A DNA stretch of 64,000 nt from Chitinophagaceae bacterium (GCA_947447465.1 CANFKE010000005.1:62001-126000), one strand, 5' to 3'. Positions 16,892-26,194 are shown, numbered from the stretch's first letter. The notes: generated from the letters alone by a model not told the origin. Numbers and translations: made by a program.

Positions 16892-17608
16892 TTATTTAGC
16901 ACCTGCCGGTATTGAATTGGGTGATTGTGGAGGTGTATTGATGTTGCGTTGTTTGTTCTTAGCCGGGCCATCGTACTGCGGACTGTTCTTACCATGATAG
17001 GGAGCATTAGCGTTGTTTATCGTATCGATATGACCAATGACCGTTGCCGGGGCAAGTGTATTTGTAGATTGGTCTGCAATAGATTGTGACTGCGGGACTA
17101 CAGGTGCAGATGGTTGTGTCATTGTCTGATTGGTGGTAGTGGCTATCACACCATTTTCGGTAATGGTGGTGGTTTTAATGATGGGTCTGTTGTCTGATGC
17201 GTCAATAGCTATTTTGTCTTTAGGACGAGGTACAGAATTAGAGGAGTTAGGTTTTTCATCGCATATGTGGTAATTGCCTTTTCCTTTACATACCTTAAAG
17301 TTCTTAGCATTAGGACTTTGTACAGATCCTCCCGGCACTACTGCCGTAGTATGGACAGCGGCAGGCTTAGTGCCGGCATTTGTTATCTTGCTAGTAGTGA
17401 CCGTTTTCTTTCTGCCCGATGGTTTGTCGCCACAAACATAATAGGTGGCCTTGCCTTTACACACCTTATAGTTTTTAGCGTAATTGAGTGTATCAGCAGC
17501 TTTGGTAGTTACTTTTCTTACTGTTGTAGTTGTGGTGGTCTTGCTCTGTGCGTTCGCGCTTATGCCCGTGAAAGTCAACAGGGTAAGCGCTATTATAGCT
17601 TGTTTCAT
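16892..17608 (-). CDS. secreted protein with duplicated KVCKGK...C motif
   Basis: A 238-residue exported protein with signal peptide MKQAIIALTLLTFTGISANA. Two copies of a short Cys motif, NYKVCKGKATYYVCGDKP (about residues 45-62) and NFKVCKGKGNYHICDEKP (about 101-118), sit in a Thr/Val/Pro-rich, probably disordered chain. Each copy has two Cys 9 residues apart, so each could form one small disulfide hairpin. No T9SS domain is visible at the C-terminus, so it is probably periplasmic or released. I do not recognise a family. Monocistronic, with its own terminator. Confidence 0.7.
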   Translation of the reverse strand: MKQAIIALTLLTFTGISANAQSKTTTTTTVRKVTTKAADTLNYAKNYKVCKGKATYYVCGDKPSGRKKTVTTSKITNAGTKPAAVHTTAVVPGGSVQSPNAKNFKVCKGKGNYHICDEKPNSSNSVPRPKDKIAIDASDNRPIIKTTTITENGVIATTTNQTMTQPSAPVVPQSQSIADQSTNTLAPATVIGHIDTINNANAPYHGKNSPQYDGPAKNKQRNINTPPQSPNSIPAGAK

Positions 17609-17703
17609 GGCGTTCGTTTTTAATAGTTCCGATTCACTTATACTTCTTATCGGATACTATGTAAAAGCCATGCCAACAGATATGCTGCAGATAGTTAGTT
17701 ATG

Positions 17704-18936
17704 CTACTCCTTTACCATCCTCTTTATAACCCGATCTCCTGTTTTATCATCGGTGAGAGTGGCTATGTATGTGCCGGGTGGGAGGGTAGAGATGTCTGTT
17801 GTTTCTTTTTCGGTTAGCAGGTGGGTTTGTTGCCAGAAATTACCCGTGATATCTGTGATAGTGATAGTGCAATTGGCTGCATGGTCTATGTGTAGTTGGT
17901 TAGTAGCAGGGCTCGGATAAAGTCGTATCAAATCGGTAGGAAAACCGAGCGATGATACGCCTGCAGGTACTACGTAGATCTTTACAGTGTCATAAGTTAT
18001 ATGCCCGCATAGATCCAGCATTACAACATAGGAGGTAGTTGTTGAGGGGTGTACATCTATTCCACCGCCATAGCCTATAGGCGTAGTGCCGCCCAGTACA
18101 TACCATTCACACGGCATGCCTTCTTCTGTACTGCCTATATGTATTGTATCTCCCAGCCCTATCAGCGCATCGGTACCCGCAAAGGCAGTGGCAGTGCTTT
18201 CTATAACGCTTACATCGTCAATGAGATACCATGTATAGTAATTGGCTGTATGCGGATGTTGCCTGACAGTATCAGTATTATCTGCATCAAAAAAATTGCC
18301 GATGGTGATGAACCGCTCAATTCCTGTAGCTGTAAAGTTGCCCTGTATTTTTACCCAGTTGGTAGTATCATCAATAACAGCGTTGGTGTACACCTGTGGT
18401 ATAAAAGAGGGGTGTGGCGAAGCGCATCCAACACTATCCTGCCCGGCATCTATCGCTCCATTGTCTAGGTATGCACCTATCCTGTTGACAGCATATTGCG
18501 ACTCTTGAGCCAATGTTACATAAAAAGAAACACAATAAGTTTTGCCCGCCACAAGATGATCATACAGTTTTCCTTGTGCATAATCCCTTTGGTAATACTC
18601 ACCAGGATATTCATTGTCATAGTAGGTTTCAATTTCCATCATCCCGTCTCCTGTGCGTGGATAATGATTATAAAACCCTCCAAGAGGAACTCCAACAAGT
18701 GATCCCACGGGCGAACATTTGTTGCAATATTCTGGTGAACATAGCGGTCCATAGCCCATAATATGTACAGTATCAATAGCTTGCCAATAGTCGGCGAACC
18801 TTATCTGATCGTACCCAAAGGGACAAGAACTGTATTGCTCAAAACTTCCGTTTCGTACATAATTAACCTGTGCTAACCCACTTAATGAGAGGAGGTGTAA
18901 CAAGGTAAGTGCGATAAGAAATTTCAGTTGATTCAT
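17704..18936 (-). CDS. secreted jelly-roll-like protein with T9SS type A sorting domain
   Basis: A 410-residue protein with signal peptide MNQLKFLIALTLLHLLSLSGLA. Residues 24-240 start with NYVRNGSFEQYSSCPFG and end with WYLIDDVSVIES, the frame of a galactose-binding-like or choice-of-anchor jelly roll found in many Bacteroidota surface proteins. Residues 245-330 look like an Ig/PKD-like module, and 335-410 are a T9SS sorting domain (LIRLYPSPATNQLHI ... GDRVIKRMVKE). A role in surface binding of carbohydrate or matrix is plausible but unproven. Even Cys content in the jelly roll suggests disulfides. Confidence 0.82.
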   Translation of the reverse strand: MNQLKFLIALTLLHLLSLSGLAQVNYVRNGSFEQYSSCPFGYDQIRFADYWQAIDTVHIMGYGPLCSPEYCNKCSPVGSLVGVPLGGFYNHYPRTGDGMMEIETYYDNEYPGEYYQRDYAQGKLYDHLVAGKTYCVSFYVTLAQESQYAVNRIGAYLDNGAIDAGQDSVGCASPHPSFIPQVYTNAVIDDTTNWVKIQGNFTATGIERFITIGNFFDADNTDTVRQHPHTANYYTWYLIDDVSVIESTATAFAGTDALIGLGDTIHIGSTEEGMPCEWYVLGGTTPIGYGGGIDVHPSTTTSYVVMLDLCGHITYDTVKIYVVPAGVSSLGFPTDLIRLYPSPATNQLHIDHAANCTITITDITGNFWQQTHLLTEKETTDISTLPPGTYIATLTDDKTGDRVIKRMVKE

Positions 18937-18983
18937 AGGATAAAGAATTTGAGTTGGTGCATAGCCGCCGAGAATTAAACCTA

Positions 18984-19018
18984 CAAAAAAAGTGCGGCAT
19001 TTTACAATACCGCACTCT
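18984..19018 (-). terminator. rho-independent terminator of the SPFH gene
   Basis: Stem agtgcgg (18991-18997) with ccgcact, extended by att/aat, followed by a run of seven T on the minus strand. Confidence 0.85.
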
Positions 19019-19040
19019 CTACTATAGTGGTTAGTTGAAC

Positions 19041-19994
19041 TTACTTTTTCTTTTCTGTGGTGTTGATGCCATCCTTTGTTTCAAAGCCCTGCAGGGTAGA
19101 CATGAGCTGCTGCATGGTGCGTTGATAGTTATCGCTGCTGCCATCAAGGAATATGGTATTGCCCTTTCCGTATTCTGCAAAGTGTTTTATGGCATCTGTC
19201 CACATAGAGAAGAGAATGAATGAGGCATCGAGATTGGCGGTCTCCATTTCCTTTGCGGCTACGGCCATACCATGTGCTACCTCTTCGCGGAAGAGCGCCA
19301 CACCCTGTCCGCGCATCTGTGCCGCCTGGCGTTCTGCTTCTGCTGATATCTTGATGGCGTTACCCTCTGCTTCCGCAGCCTTGGTCTTAGTAATCAGTAA
19401 TGCCTGTCCTTCATTCTCAGCCGCAGCCTTCAGGTTGTTAGAGGCCACTACCTGTGCCATAGAGCGGAGGATGGCTTCATCGAAGGTGATATCATTGATC
19501 TGTATATCCAGCAGGTGATACCCCCAACCTTCCAATTGGCTGTCCAATTCTCCCTTTACGTGTTGTATAATTTCAGAGCGCAGTTGCAATATCTCAGACT
19601 GCTTCTTTGTAGCCACAAAGCCGCGCACCTCACCTTCTACCGAACGGATAAGCGCCTGCATAAAGCTTTGTTCGTCAACGAACTTAAAGGCCACATTTTC
19701 AATGGTCGTACTTTCTTCGTTCAGAACGGAGTAGAGCAGCATGGCTGAGAAGTAGATATTGGCCTGATCCTGAGAAATGGCCTGGAACTTCAGCTCCTTC
19801 GAGCGGTTCTGGTAAGATATTCGCTTGAAGATCACCTCTATGAAGGGGATTCGGAAATTGAGTCCGGGATGCAGTATCCTGCGGAATTTTCCGAAAACGG
19901 TGATAACGGCTACGGTGCCTTGCTGTACCGTAACGAAGCACATGAATAATATGGCAATGATAATGATGAGGAACACCCCTGAAACTACCGGCAT
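19041..19994 (-). CDS. SPFH/Band 7 domain membrane protein (stomatin/prohibitin-like)
   Basis: A 317-residue protein with an N-terminal TM helix (residues 4-24) and an SPFH domain beginning QQGTVAVITVFGKFRRILHPGLNF, continuing to about residue 190. An Ala/Glu-rich coiled coil follows (about 190-255, AAAENEGQALLITKTKAAEAEGNAI type), which drives oligomerisation in this family. Family members form large membrane-bound rings and organise membrane microdomains or control proteases. No NfeD-like partner adjoins. The C-terminus is polar (TTEKKK). Single gene with its own terminator. Confidence 0.92.
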   Translation of the reverse strand: MPVVSGVFLIIIIAILFMCFVTVQQGTVAVITVFGKFRRILHPGLNFRIPFIEVIFKRISYQNRSKELKFQAISQDQANIYFSAMLLYSVLNEESTTIENVAFKFVDEQSFMQALIRSVEGEVRGFVATKKQSEILQLRSEIIQHVKGELDSQLEGWGYHLLDIQINDITFDEAILRSMAQVVASNNLKAAAENEGQALLITKTKAAEAEGNAIKISAEAERQAAQMRGQGVALFREEVAHGMAVAAKEMETANLDASFILFSMWTDAIKHFAEYGKGNTIFLDGSSDNYQRTMQQLMSTLQGFETKDGINTTEKKK

Positions 19995-20087
19995 GATGTA
20001 TATGATTTTAGCATACGAAAATATCGATTAATTTTTAATCTTTCAGGGTGAATTATAGGGTTAGGTGCAGAGTTGCTGATCACTTTT

Positions 20088-20095
20088 TAGTTTTG
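20088..20095 (+). promoter_or_regulatory. -7 box TAGTTTTG
   Basis: Exact TAnnTTTG match 43 bp before the ATG of the IPExxxVDY gene. No good -33 TTG at the standard distance. Confidence 0.5.
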
Positions 20096-20138
20096 TCTTT
20101 TCACTTTTAACTTAGTCACGTACCTTCACAAGTGGAAT

Positions 20139-20579
20139 ATGAGTGTTATCAAGTACAAACTGGATGAAGCGATAATGGAGGATGCCTTTTTTGAGGACAC
20201 CGCCCTTATTGGCATTGTGAGCGGTTTGCCGGCATATAGATTATGCTGGATGCTTAATAATTATTTCGATATAGCATTTGCCTGTCAGCCCGACATGACC
20301 CTGGAATTGTCGGTAAAAGGGAATAATAACTATCTACCCGTCTATCAGTATCAGTTTCCTAATAGTTATGACAGATATCTGTTGTATAAGTTGAAGGTGG
20401 ACAATATGTCGCTGCTGCCGGAAACGGGTAGGATGGATTATATGTGGCTGGTGCAGACCGCCACCTATGAGGAAGATGTTGTAGAGATCGTCAACAATTT
20501 GAAGAAGATACCGGATATTACATTATCTCAGATACTGGAGCGTAGCCAGTTAAAAAATGTGAAAAACCTGCTGGTTTAG
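20139..20579 (+). CDS. IPExxxVDY family protein
   Basis: A 146-residue cytoplasmic protein. The family-naming motif appears as LLPETGRMDYMWL (about residues 92-104), with Leu and Met in place of Ile and Val. The family is small, largely restricted to Bacteroidota, and has no assigned function to my knowledge. The N-terminus FFEDTALIGIVSGLPAYRLCWMLN is also typical. It sits alone before the DUF2723 gene. Confidence 0.8.
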   Translation: MSVIKYKLDEAIMEDAFFEDTALIGIVSGLPAYRLCWMLNNYFDIAFACQPDMTLELSVKGNNNYLPVYQYQFPNSYDRYLLYKLKVDNMSLLPETGRMDYMWLVQTATYEEDVVEIVNNLKKIPDITLSQILERSQLKNVKNLLV

Positions 20580-20685
20580 TATAATCAGAACTTTTTACGG
20601 GTTATTTTAGCCAATTAAAACAATTAATTTATTTGAAACTTTCTGACAGCGTAAAAGCAGTCGGCTGATAACTGTTTGTTTTTAC

Positions 20686-20693
20686 TATTTTTG
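20686..20693 (+). promoter_or_regulatory. -7 box TATTTTTG
   Basis: Exact TAnnTTTG match, with an expected transcript start about 16 bp before the ATG at 20716. Confidence 0.55.
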
Positions 20694-20715
20694 TCGCCTT
20701 GTCTAATTATACATT

Positions 20716-23700
20716 ATGCACTATCGTAAAGTCAATAACCTATTAGGTTGGGTTACCGGGGCAATAGCCCTTTTTGTTTACATGAGTACAATGGAGCCGA
20801 CCGTGAGCTTCTGGGATTGCGGCGAGTTTCTGTCTTGCGCGTATAAGCTGGAGGTGGGTCACTCACCGGGGGCTCCGTTCTTTATGATGTTGCAGCGCAT
20901 ATTCGCATTGTTCTCCGGTGGTAATGCATTTACGGGAGGTGATTCAAAGACTGCGGCCTATGCTATCAATGCTATGTCTGCTGTAACCAGTGCGCTTACT
21001 ATTCTTTTCCTTTTCTGGACCATCACTCACTTTGCCAAAAAGCTTTTGGTGAAGAAGGGCGACGAACCGGATAATACACAGTTGGCCATAATAATGGGTG
21101 CAGGCCTTGTTGGTGGCCTGGCATATACTTTCTCAGATACGTTCTGGTTCTCTGCTGTTGAGGCGGAAGTTTATGCGACCTCTTCATTCTTTACAGCTAT
21201 TACCTTCTGGGCGGTGCTGAAGTGGGAAGATGTTGCGGATCAGAAACATGCAGACCGTTGGCTGGTGCTCATCGCCTACATGCTGGGTCTGTCGGTGTGC
21301 GTCCATCTGTTGAACTTACTGACCATCCCTGCGGTAGCAATGGTATATTATTACAGACGATATGATGTTACCGTTAAGGGTACTATACTGGCATTCCTTG
21401 CCGGCTGTGGTATTCTTGGTTTCGTTCAGTTTGGTGTTATCCAGTATATACCTAAGATCGCTTCTAAGTTCGACATCATGTTCACCAATGGTTTTGGTAT
21501 GTCGTTCGATATGGGTTCTCTTTTCTTCCTGGTCCTGTTGATCGCTTTGATGGTATTCGGTCTGTTCTATGCTAAAAAGAAGAACATGGTATCACTGCAT
21601 ACAGCGGTATTATGTATCATCTTCATCATTATCGGTTACTCCAGTTATTTCGTAGCTATCATCCGCTCACGCGCAGATGTACCTATTGATATGACCAATC
21701 CTGATAACCCGATCAGCTTCCTCGATTATGTGAATCGTGAGCAGTTTGGACAGCAGCCGATATTCTTTGGTCCTTATTTCAACAGCCAGTACGATGAAAT
21801 CGATACATCGGGCAAGCTGTACACACAAAATAAAGTGAATGGTAAAGACCATTATGATATAGTAGGTGCCAAAAGAGTACCTATCTATAAGGGCGACCAG
21901 TCACACTTCTTCCCTCGTATCTGGGATCAGGAAGGTAATCATGTGAATTTTTATAAGAGTATGCTGGGCCTTGCAGATGGTCAGGACCCTACATCGGCAG
22001 ATAACTTCAAGTATTTCTTCGGCTACCAGATGAACTGGATGTGGTGGAGATTCTTTATGTGGAACTATGCCGGCCGTCAAAATGATATTGAAGGTCAGCT
22101 GGATCCTGAGCGCGGTAACTGGATATCAGGTATCGGTGCTATAGACAGGATGCGCGGATTGGGAGATACAGAGGCAATGGGTGAAGGTTATACCCGCAAT
22201 GGTGCGCACAACAGGCTTTACTTCCTGCCTTTCATACTGGGTGTGATGGGTCTTATCTACCAGTTCAACCGTAAGAGAAATGATGGTATGGTGGTGCTGA
22301 TGATGTTCTTCTTCACCGGCGCAGCTATCGGTATCTTCCTGAATATGAACCCGCTGCAGCCACGTGAGCGTGACTATGCATTTGCCGGTTGTACTTACGC
22401 CTATGCCATCTGGATAGGACTGGGTGTGCTGATGGTGAACGACTGGTTCCAGAAAGCAATAAAGGGTAGTGTAGGTGCTTATGCAAGTGCAGGTGTTTGT
22501 CTGCTGGCAGTACCTGTTTTGATGGCTGATGTGGAGTGGGATGATCACGATCGTTCGCACAAGACATTGGCGCATGATGTAGCTTATAATACTTTGTCTG
22601 CATGTGCTCCTAACGCTGTGTTGTTCACCTTTGGTGATAACCAGACCTACCCGCTGTGGTACATACAGGAAATAGAAGGATTCAGAAAAGATGTGCGTAT
22701 CATCAATACCAGCTTGTTGGGTATAGATTGGTATATAGATCAGTTGAATTATAAGGTCAATCAGGCTGACGCTGTGCCGATGGTATGGAAGAAAGTAGAT
22801 TATACAGGTGAAAGGGCCAATTATATCATGTACTACGACAACCCTAAGGTGGGCTTGTCTAAAACACAGTTCATCAATCTGGCTGACGTTTGTACGTTCA
22901 TGAACAGTAATGACCCTAATGCCAAGGTGCCTACACGCGGTGGTAACGAGCTGAACTACATGCCTACCAAAAACTTCTTTGTGCCTACTATGAGCAAGGA
23001 AGATCTGGTAAAGAATGGTCTGGCTTCTGCTGCAGATACTGCTAATATCATTACCGATATGAAGTTCGTATATCCTAAGGAGAGCGCTTACAAGAGCGAT
23101 CTGGCTATACTCAATATCATAGCCGCAGTAGCTAAGGAAGGCTGGAAACGCCCGCTTTACTTCGACGCAGGATTGCGCACAGGTGACTATGGTGGTACCG
23201 GCGACTTCCTGAGACTGGAAGGAACAGTATATCGTTTGATGCCGTATAAGTTCGTTGACTCTATCAAGAAGAGTTCTCCGATATTGGGTACTATCAATAC
23301 CGATAAGAGTTACAACTTGTTCATGGGCTTCACGTTTGGTGGTGCTGAGCGTAATGACGTTTACTTTGATGAGCCTAACCGCCATGAATTCGTTACTTAC
23401 CGTATGGATGCCTCTTATATTGCTAATGCGCTGGTAGCCGAGGGTAAGAAAGAACAGGCTGTGAAGTTGCTGGATAAGGTAATGACCGGTATCACTGAAC
23501 ATTCTTACTATTATGACTATACCGCATACTTCATTGCAGCCGCGTACTACCGTGCCGGCGATGTGAAGAAAGGACAGGAGTTGACCAAGAAGATAGTTCG
23601 TAATTCCGAGAACATACTGAATTGGGCCGCATCACTAAGTGATAATAACAAGGAAGCGGTTACCTTCGATATCAGACAGCAATTCCAGGTAATGCAGTCA

Positions 23701-23838
23701 CTGGCAAGTTCTGCGTACTATTCAGGTGATTCTACCTATGCGAAGACCATTGCTGCCAGCATGCAGCGTATGCAGCCTAACTTTGCCGCTCAGTTGAAGC
23801 AAACACAGCAGGCTCCGCAGGCAGGTGATGAAGAATAA
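20716..23838 (+). CDS. DUF2723 protein, O-mannosyltransferase-like (TMEM260-type)
   Basis: A 1040-residue membrane protein. The N-terminal 570 residues hold about 11-12 TM helices; the first luminal loop carries FWDCGEFLSCAYKLEVGHSP (about 34-53), the acidic catalytic-loop region of GT-C glycosyltransferases of this family. The eukaryotic homologue TMEM260 is a protein O-mannosyltransferase using a lipid-linked sugar. A large periplasmic region (about 590-930) follows and the last 110 residues are helical and TPR-like. In a bacterium with this many surface proteins, O-glycosylation of exported proteins is a reasonable role (inference). Promoter at 20686-20693 and a strong terminator frame it as a single gene. 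Confidence 0.88.
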   Translation: MHYRKVNNLLGWVTGAIALFVYMSTMEPTVSFWDCGEFLSCAYKLEVGHSPGAPFFMMLQRIFALFSGGNAFTGGDSKTAAYAINAMSAVTSALTILFLFWTITHFAKKLLVKKGDEPDNTQLAIIMGAGLVGGLAYTFSDTFWFSAVEAEVYATSSFFTAITFWAVLKWEDVADQKHADRWLVLIAYMLGLSVCVHLLNLLTIPAVAMVYYYRRYDVTVKGTILAFLAGCGILGFVQFGVIQYIPKIASKFDIMFTNGFGMSFDMGSLFFLVLLIALMVFGLFYAKKKNMVSLHTAVLCIIFIIIGYSSYFVAIIRSRADVPIDMTNPDNPISFLDYVNREQFGQQPIFFGPYFNSQYDEIDTSGKLYTQNKVNGKDHYDIVGAKRVPIYKGDQSHFFPRIWDQEGNHVNFYKSMLGLADGQDPTSADNFKYFFGYQMNWMWWRFFMWNYAGRQNDIEGQLDPERGNWISGIGAIDRMRGLGDTEAMGEGYTRNGAHNRLYFLPFILGVMGLIYQFNRKRNDGMVVLMMFFFTGAAIGIFLNMNPLQPRERDYAFAGCTYAYAIWIGLGVLMVNDWFQKAIKGSVGAYASAGVCLLAVPVLMADVEWDDHDRSHKTLAHDVAYNTLSACAPNAVLFTFGDNQTYPLWYIQEIEGFRKDVRIINTSLLGIDWYIDQLNYKVNQADAVPMVWKKVDYTGERANYIMYYDNPKVGLSKTQFINLADVCTFMNSNDPNAKVPTRGGNELNYMPTKNFFVPTMSKEDLVKNGLASAADTANIITDMKFVYPKESAYKSDLAILNIIAAVAKEGWKRPLYFDAGLRTGDYGGTGDFLRLEGTVYRLMPYKFVDSIKKSSPILGTINTDKSYNLFMGFTFGGAERNDVYFDEPNRHEFVTYRMDASYIANALVAEGKKEQAVKLLDKVMTGITEHSYYYDYTAYFIAAAYYRAGDVKKGQELTKKIVRNSENILNWAASLSDNNKEAVTFDIRQQFQVMQSLASSAYYSGDSTYAKTIAASMQRMQPNFAAQLKQTQQAPQAGDEE

Positions 23839-23891
23839 ATAGTTGCAGTGAGCAAATGATGATCTCACTCCGCATTTAAAGATAGCTTTAG

Positions 23892-23920
23892 AGCCGCCCC
23901 GAAATCTCGGGGCGGCTTTG
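23892..23920 (+). terminator. rho-independent terminator
   Basis: Perfect 11-bp GC-rich stem (23892-23902 with 23907-23917) around a 4-nt loop, then ttgtt. Confidence 0.85.
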
Positions 23921-23971
23921 TTATTGGCGGAAATGGAGATATTGGTCATCATTTCCGCTACTGAGAATAAA

Positions 23972-23979
23972 TAACTTTG
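23972..23979 (+). promoter_or_regulatory. -7 box TAACTTTG
   Basis: Exact TAnnTTTG match 34 bp before the ATG of the SdpA-like gene. The nearest upstream TTG is 27 bp away, longer than usual. Confidence 0.45.
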
Positions 23980-24013
23980 GTACTTTAGCGGTGGCACTGC
24001 CACTTTCTGAAGT

Positions 24014-24586
24014 ATGACAGATCAAAAGCATAAAATATCTGACCGTATGGTGCTCTTCTGCACCTGTATGGGATATGCGCTGTTCATGCTCTATGTGGTG
24101 TGCTCATTTGGCCACATAGGTGGCCTGCATAACAGGTATGTGAACAGGAAGGTAGCTTCAACACTATATCTGCCCAAATGGGATCTTTATACGGCATCAC
24201 CTCAAACACTGGTGAGCAGATTGTATAAGGTAGAAGGCGACAAAATAATGCAGGTAGATGTGCGACCTTTTGTACCTGCATATTTTTTCGGATTGGATAG
24301 GCGCACTAAGGTACTGGCTCAGGAAGTGTCGGTGATCAGCAGCGATACCGCGTTGTTGAACACCATGCGGCATTATGATGTAATAATGGAAGAGACAGGT
24401 GACATGAAGGCGGTATTGCAAGCAGATACGCTGATGTTCACTACTGTTGCCAGAAAGGAGATCACACTATTGAACGGGAAGTATCTGATAGCCATGTATG
24501 ACCCTGCCGATTGGTCGCGATACCGAACAGACAGGCATATGGCAAGGCCTATGCGAGTGGTAGCCGTAAATATTATAGCCCCATGA
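24014..24586 (+). CDS. SdpA-like membrane protein
   Basis: A 190-residue protein with one N-terminal TM helix (about residues 13-33) and an extracytoplasmic domain. The segment LYLPKWDLYTASPQT (about 52-66) resembles the conserved Pro-rich motif after the TM helix of SdpA, which in Bacillus subtilis works with SdpB to mature the SdpC killing peptide. The stop codon overlaps the start of the next gene (ATGA at 24583-24586), showing tight co-translation with an SdpB-like protein, and this partnership is the best support for the call. No SdpC-like gene follows. Alternative: an unrelated HTTM partner. Confidence 0.55.
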   Translation: MTDQKHKISDRMVLFCTCMGYALFMLYVVCSFGHIGGLHNRYVNRKVASTLYLPKWDLYTASPQTLVSRLYKVEGDKIMQVDVRPFVPAYFFGLDRRTKVLAQEVSVISSDTALLNTMRHYDVIMEETGDMKAVLQADTLMFTTVARKEITLLNGKYLIAMYDPADWSRYRTDRHMARPMRVVAVNIIAP

Positions 24587-25464
24587 TAGAAAAGCTGATC
24601 ACTTACCTGAAGAATAAACAGGTGCATACCCCGCGTATAGCACTGGCTCGCTTTCTGCTGGCCTTCGGTATGCTGTTGACGCTTATGTTCAATGATATGA
24701 GCATTGTTGCCAATCATAACTATAAGAGATTACCCGACTATAGTGCCCGTCATACCACCACAGTTTCTGTGCCGTTGAAGAAGATGGATGTCTTCATGCT
24801 CATGCCTCCGGGAGTGGCAAAGGGAGTGGTAGTAGTTATATTGCTTTTGGTAATGAGTGGATACTATCCCCGTGTAACAAGTGTATTGCATTTTCTGGCT
24901 TGTTTTGGTTATCACAATTATTTTCTCATTGTCAATGGTGGTGATGAGATCACGTATGTATTGTCTTTATTGCTGTTGCCGTTATGCCTGAGTGATCCTC
25001 GAAAAAATCAATGGCAGCGTATTGCGGTCTCATCATCTCAGCGCAATATTGTAGGTAATGTGGCACTTGCTGCCATTCAGATACAGGCTGCTTACATTTA
25101 CTTCAGTGCCGGATATGAGAAGCTATCCACTAAGGTGTGGACAGAAGGCACTGCGGTATTCTATTACACATCACACTACAGGTTGGGTGCTCCGACTTGG
25201 TTGCAGCATATCAATGAAATGGTGACTCTTACACCTATGGTAAAGGTATTATCATGGGGAGTACTTGCCTTCGAGTTTTTGCTTGCGCTATGCATTTTCT
25301 TCTCAGATCGACTCAGGAAAAAATTCTTTATTGCGGCACTAATTTTTCACTTGCTCATAGTGTTGAATTTCGGGCTTGTCTCCTTCTTCTTTGCTATGGC
25401 AGGGTTGCTTGTTCTTTATCTGGGTGTGCCTGGAAGAAAATGGCCGGAACGGCCCGAAAAATAA
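24583..25464 (+). CDS. SdpB-like / HTTM-domain membrane protein
   Basis: A 293-residue polytopic protein (about 6-7 TM helices). The segment IQIQAAYIYFSAGYEKLSTK, followed by VWTEGTAVFYYTSHYRL, is the HTTM/SdpB signature (hydrophobic helix, Lys, then Trp-x-x-Gly-x-Ala). HTTM proteins are related to vitamin K-dependent carboxylase; SdpB is needed with SdpA for SdpC toxin maturation. The ATG at 24583 overlaps the upstream stop; the open frame extends to 24511 but inside the preceding gene. A terminator follows at once, so the operon has just two genes. Confidence 0.7.
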   Translation: MIEKLITYLKNKQVHTPRIALARFLLAFGMLLTLMFNDMSIVANHNYKRLPDYSARHTTTVSVPLKKMDVFMLMPPGVAKGVVVVILLLVMSGYYPRVTSVLHFLACFGYHNYFLIVNGGDEITYVLSLLLLPLCLSDPRKNQWQRIAVSSSQRNIVGNVALAAIQIQAAYIYFSAGYEKLSTKVWTEGTAVFYYTSHYRLGAPTWLQHINEMVTLTPMVKVLSWGVLAFEFLLALCIFFSDRLRKKFFIAALIFHLLIVLNFGLVSFFFAMAGLLVLYLGVPGRKWPERPEK

Positions 25465-25500
25465 GACCCGACAAACTAAATGAGCTGCCGGGTCTTGTGT
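25463..25500. terminator. terminator between convergent genes
   Basis: Stem aagacccg (25463-25470) with cgggtctt (25489-25496), followed by gtgtgtttt. It begins inside the stop region of the SdpB-like gene. Confidence 0.7.
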
Positions 25501-25523
25501 GTTTTAGCGTATGCTATGAGTAG

Positions 25524-26168
25524 TTACAATTTCAAAGAAAGGAAGAATGCAACAGGCAAATTGAACCTGAATTCTGCAACCTTATTATCCGTATCATTTC
25601 CGTAATAGCTACCGGTAGTTTTTTCTGTTCCGGATAGGTAATACATACTTATTTCTGTACCGATCAATATCCTTTTTGAAAGACTATATCTCAGCCATCC
25701 CATTGGTCCTGCACCTAATTTCTGGCTTTTAAAACCTGTATTGTAGCCATAGACAGAGTTTTGATCTATAGAGGTATCAATATTCTTTAACACCAGGTCT
25801 ATTCCTGCACCTGCGCTCCATTTGTCAGACAACTTGAATGCTTTTTCGAATCCTACCCTAATGTCGACGCTTTGGGACTTCAGCTTTCCTCCGCCATCAA
25901 GAGATTTAGAGATAAAGTTGCAGCCAAAGCCTAACCGGAACCCCAGGCCGGATGATCTTTCTGTAAGATTATAGGTAAACAGGTATGGATTGGCAGCAGT
26001 ACTGCTGGTATTGTTTACGCTGAGTATCTGTTTGGTGAGTTCATTGATCTGTACACCTATGATATGGTCAAATTCTCTTGTTTTGGGTGCAGATGCAGCC
26101 CCATCCTGCGCATAGCCAATGTCGGTAACAGCAAGACAAAACAGGGTAGCGGTAAGTATCTTCTTCAT
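25524..26168 (-). CDS. outer-membrane beta-barrel-like protein, paralogue 1
   Basis: A 214-residue protein with signal peptide MKKILTATLFCLAVTDIGYAQ and about eight amphipathic beta strands, ending in the strand FNLPVAFFLSLKL with C-terminal hydrophobic residues, as in small outer-membrane barrels. Paralogous to the next gene upstream: both carry FDHIIGVQINEL / FDHVFGVQLNDL and NPxLFTYN segments, so they arose by tandem duplication. It is the third gene of a probable operon with the cytochrome c peroxidase. The ATG at 26168 starts the signal peptide. Function unknown. Confidence 0.7.
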   Translation of the reverse strand: MKKILTATLFCLAVTDIGYAQDGAASAPKTREFDHIIGVQINELTKQILSVNNTSSTAANPYLFTYNLTERSSGLGFRLGFGCNFISKSLDGGGKLKSQSVDIRVGFEKAFKLSDKWSAGAGIDLVLKNIDTSIDQNSVYGYNTGFKSQKLGAGPMGWLRYSLSKRILIGTEISMYYLSGTEKTTGSYYGNDTDNKVAEFRFNLPVAFFLSLKL

Positions 26169-26194
26169 ATGGCAGATCATGAGCTGACGGAAAT

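Noticed and set aside
22126-23502. 458-codon open frame antisense to the DUF2723 gene
   Set aside because: The plus-strand gene has clear family motifs, promoter and terminator. The antisense translation has no recognisable domain and unusual composition.
24511-24582. Longer N-terminus for the SdpB-like protein
   Set aside because: The added 24 residues overlap the SdpA-like gene and precede the ATG in the ATGA overlap, the common coupling arrangement.
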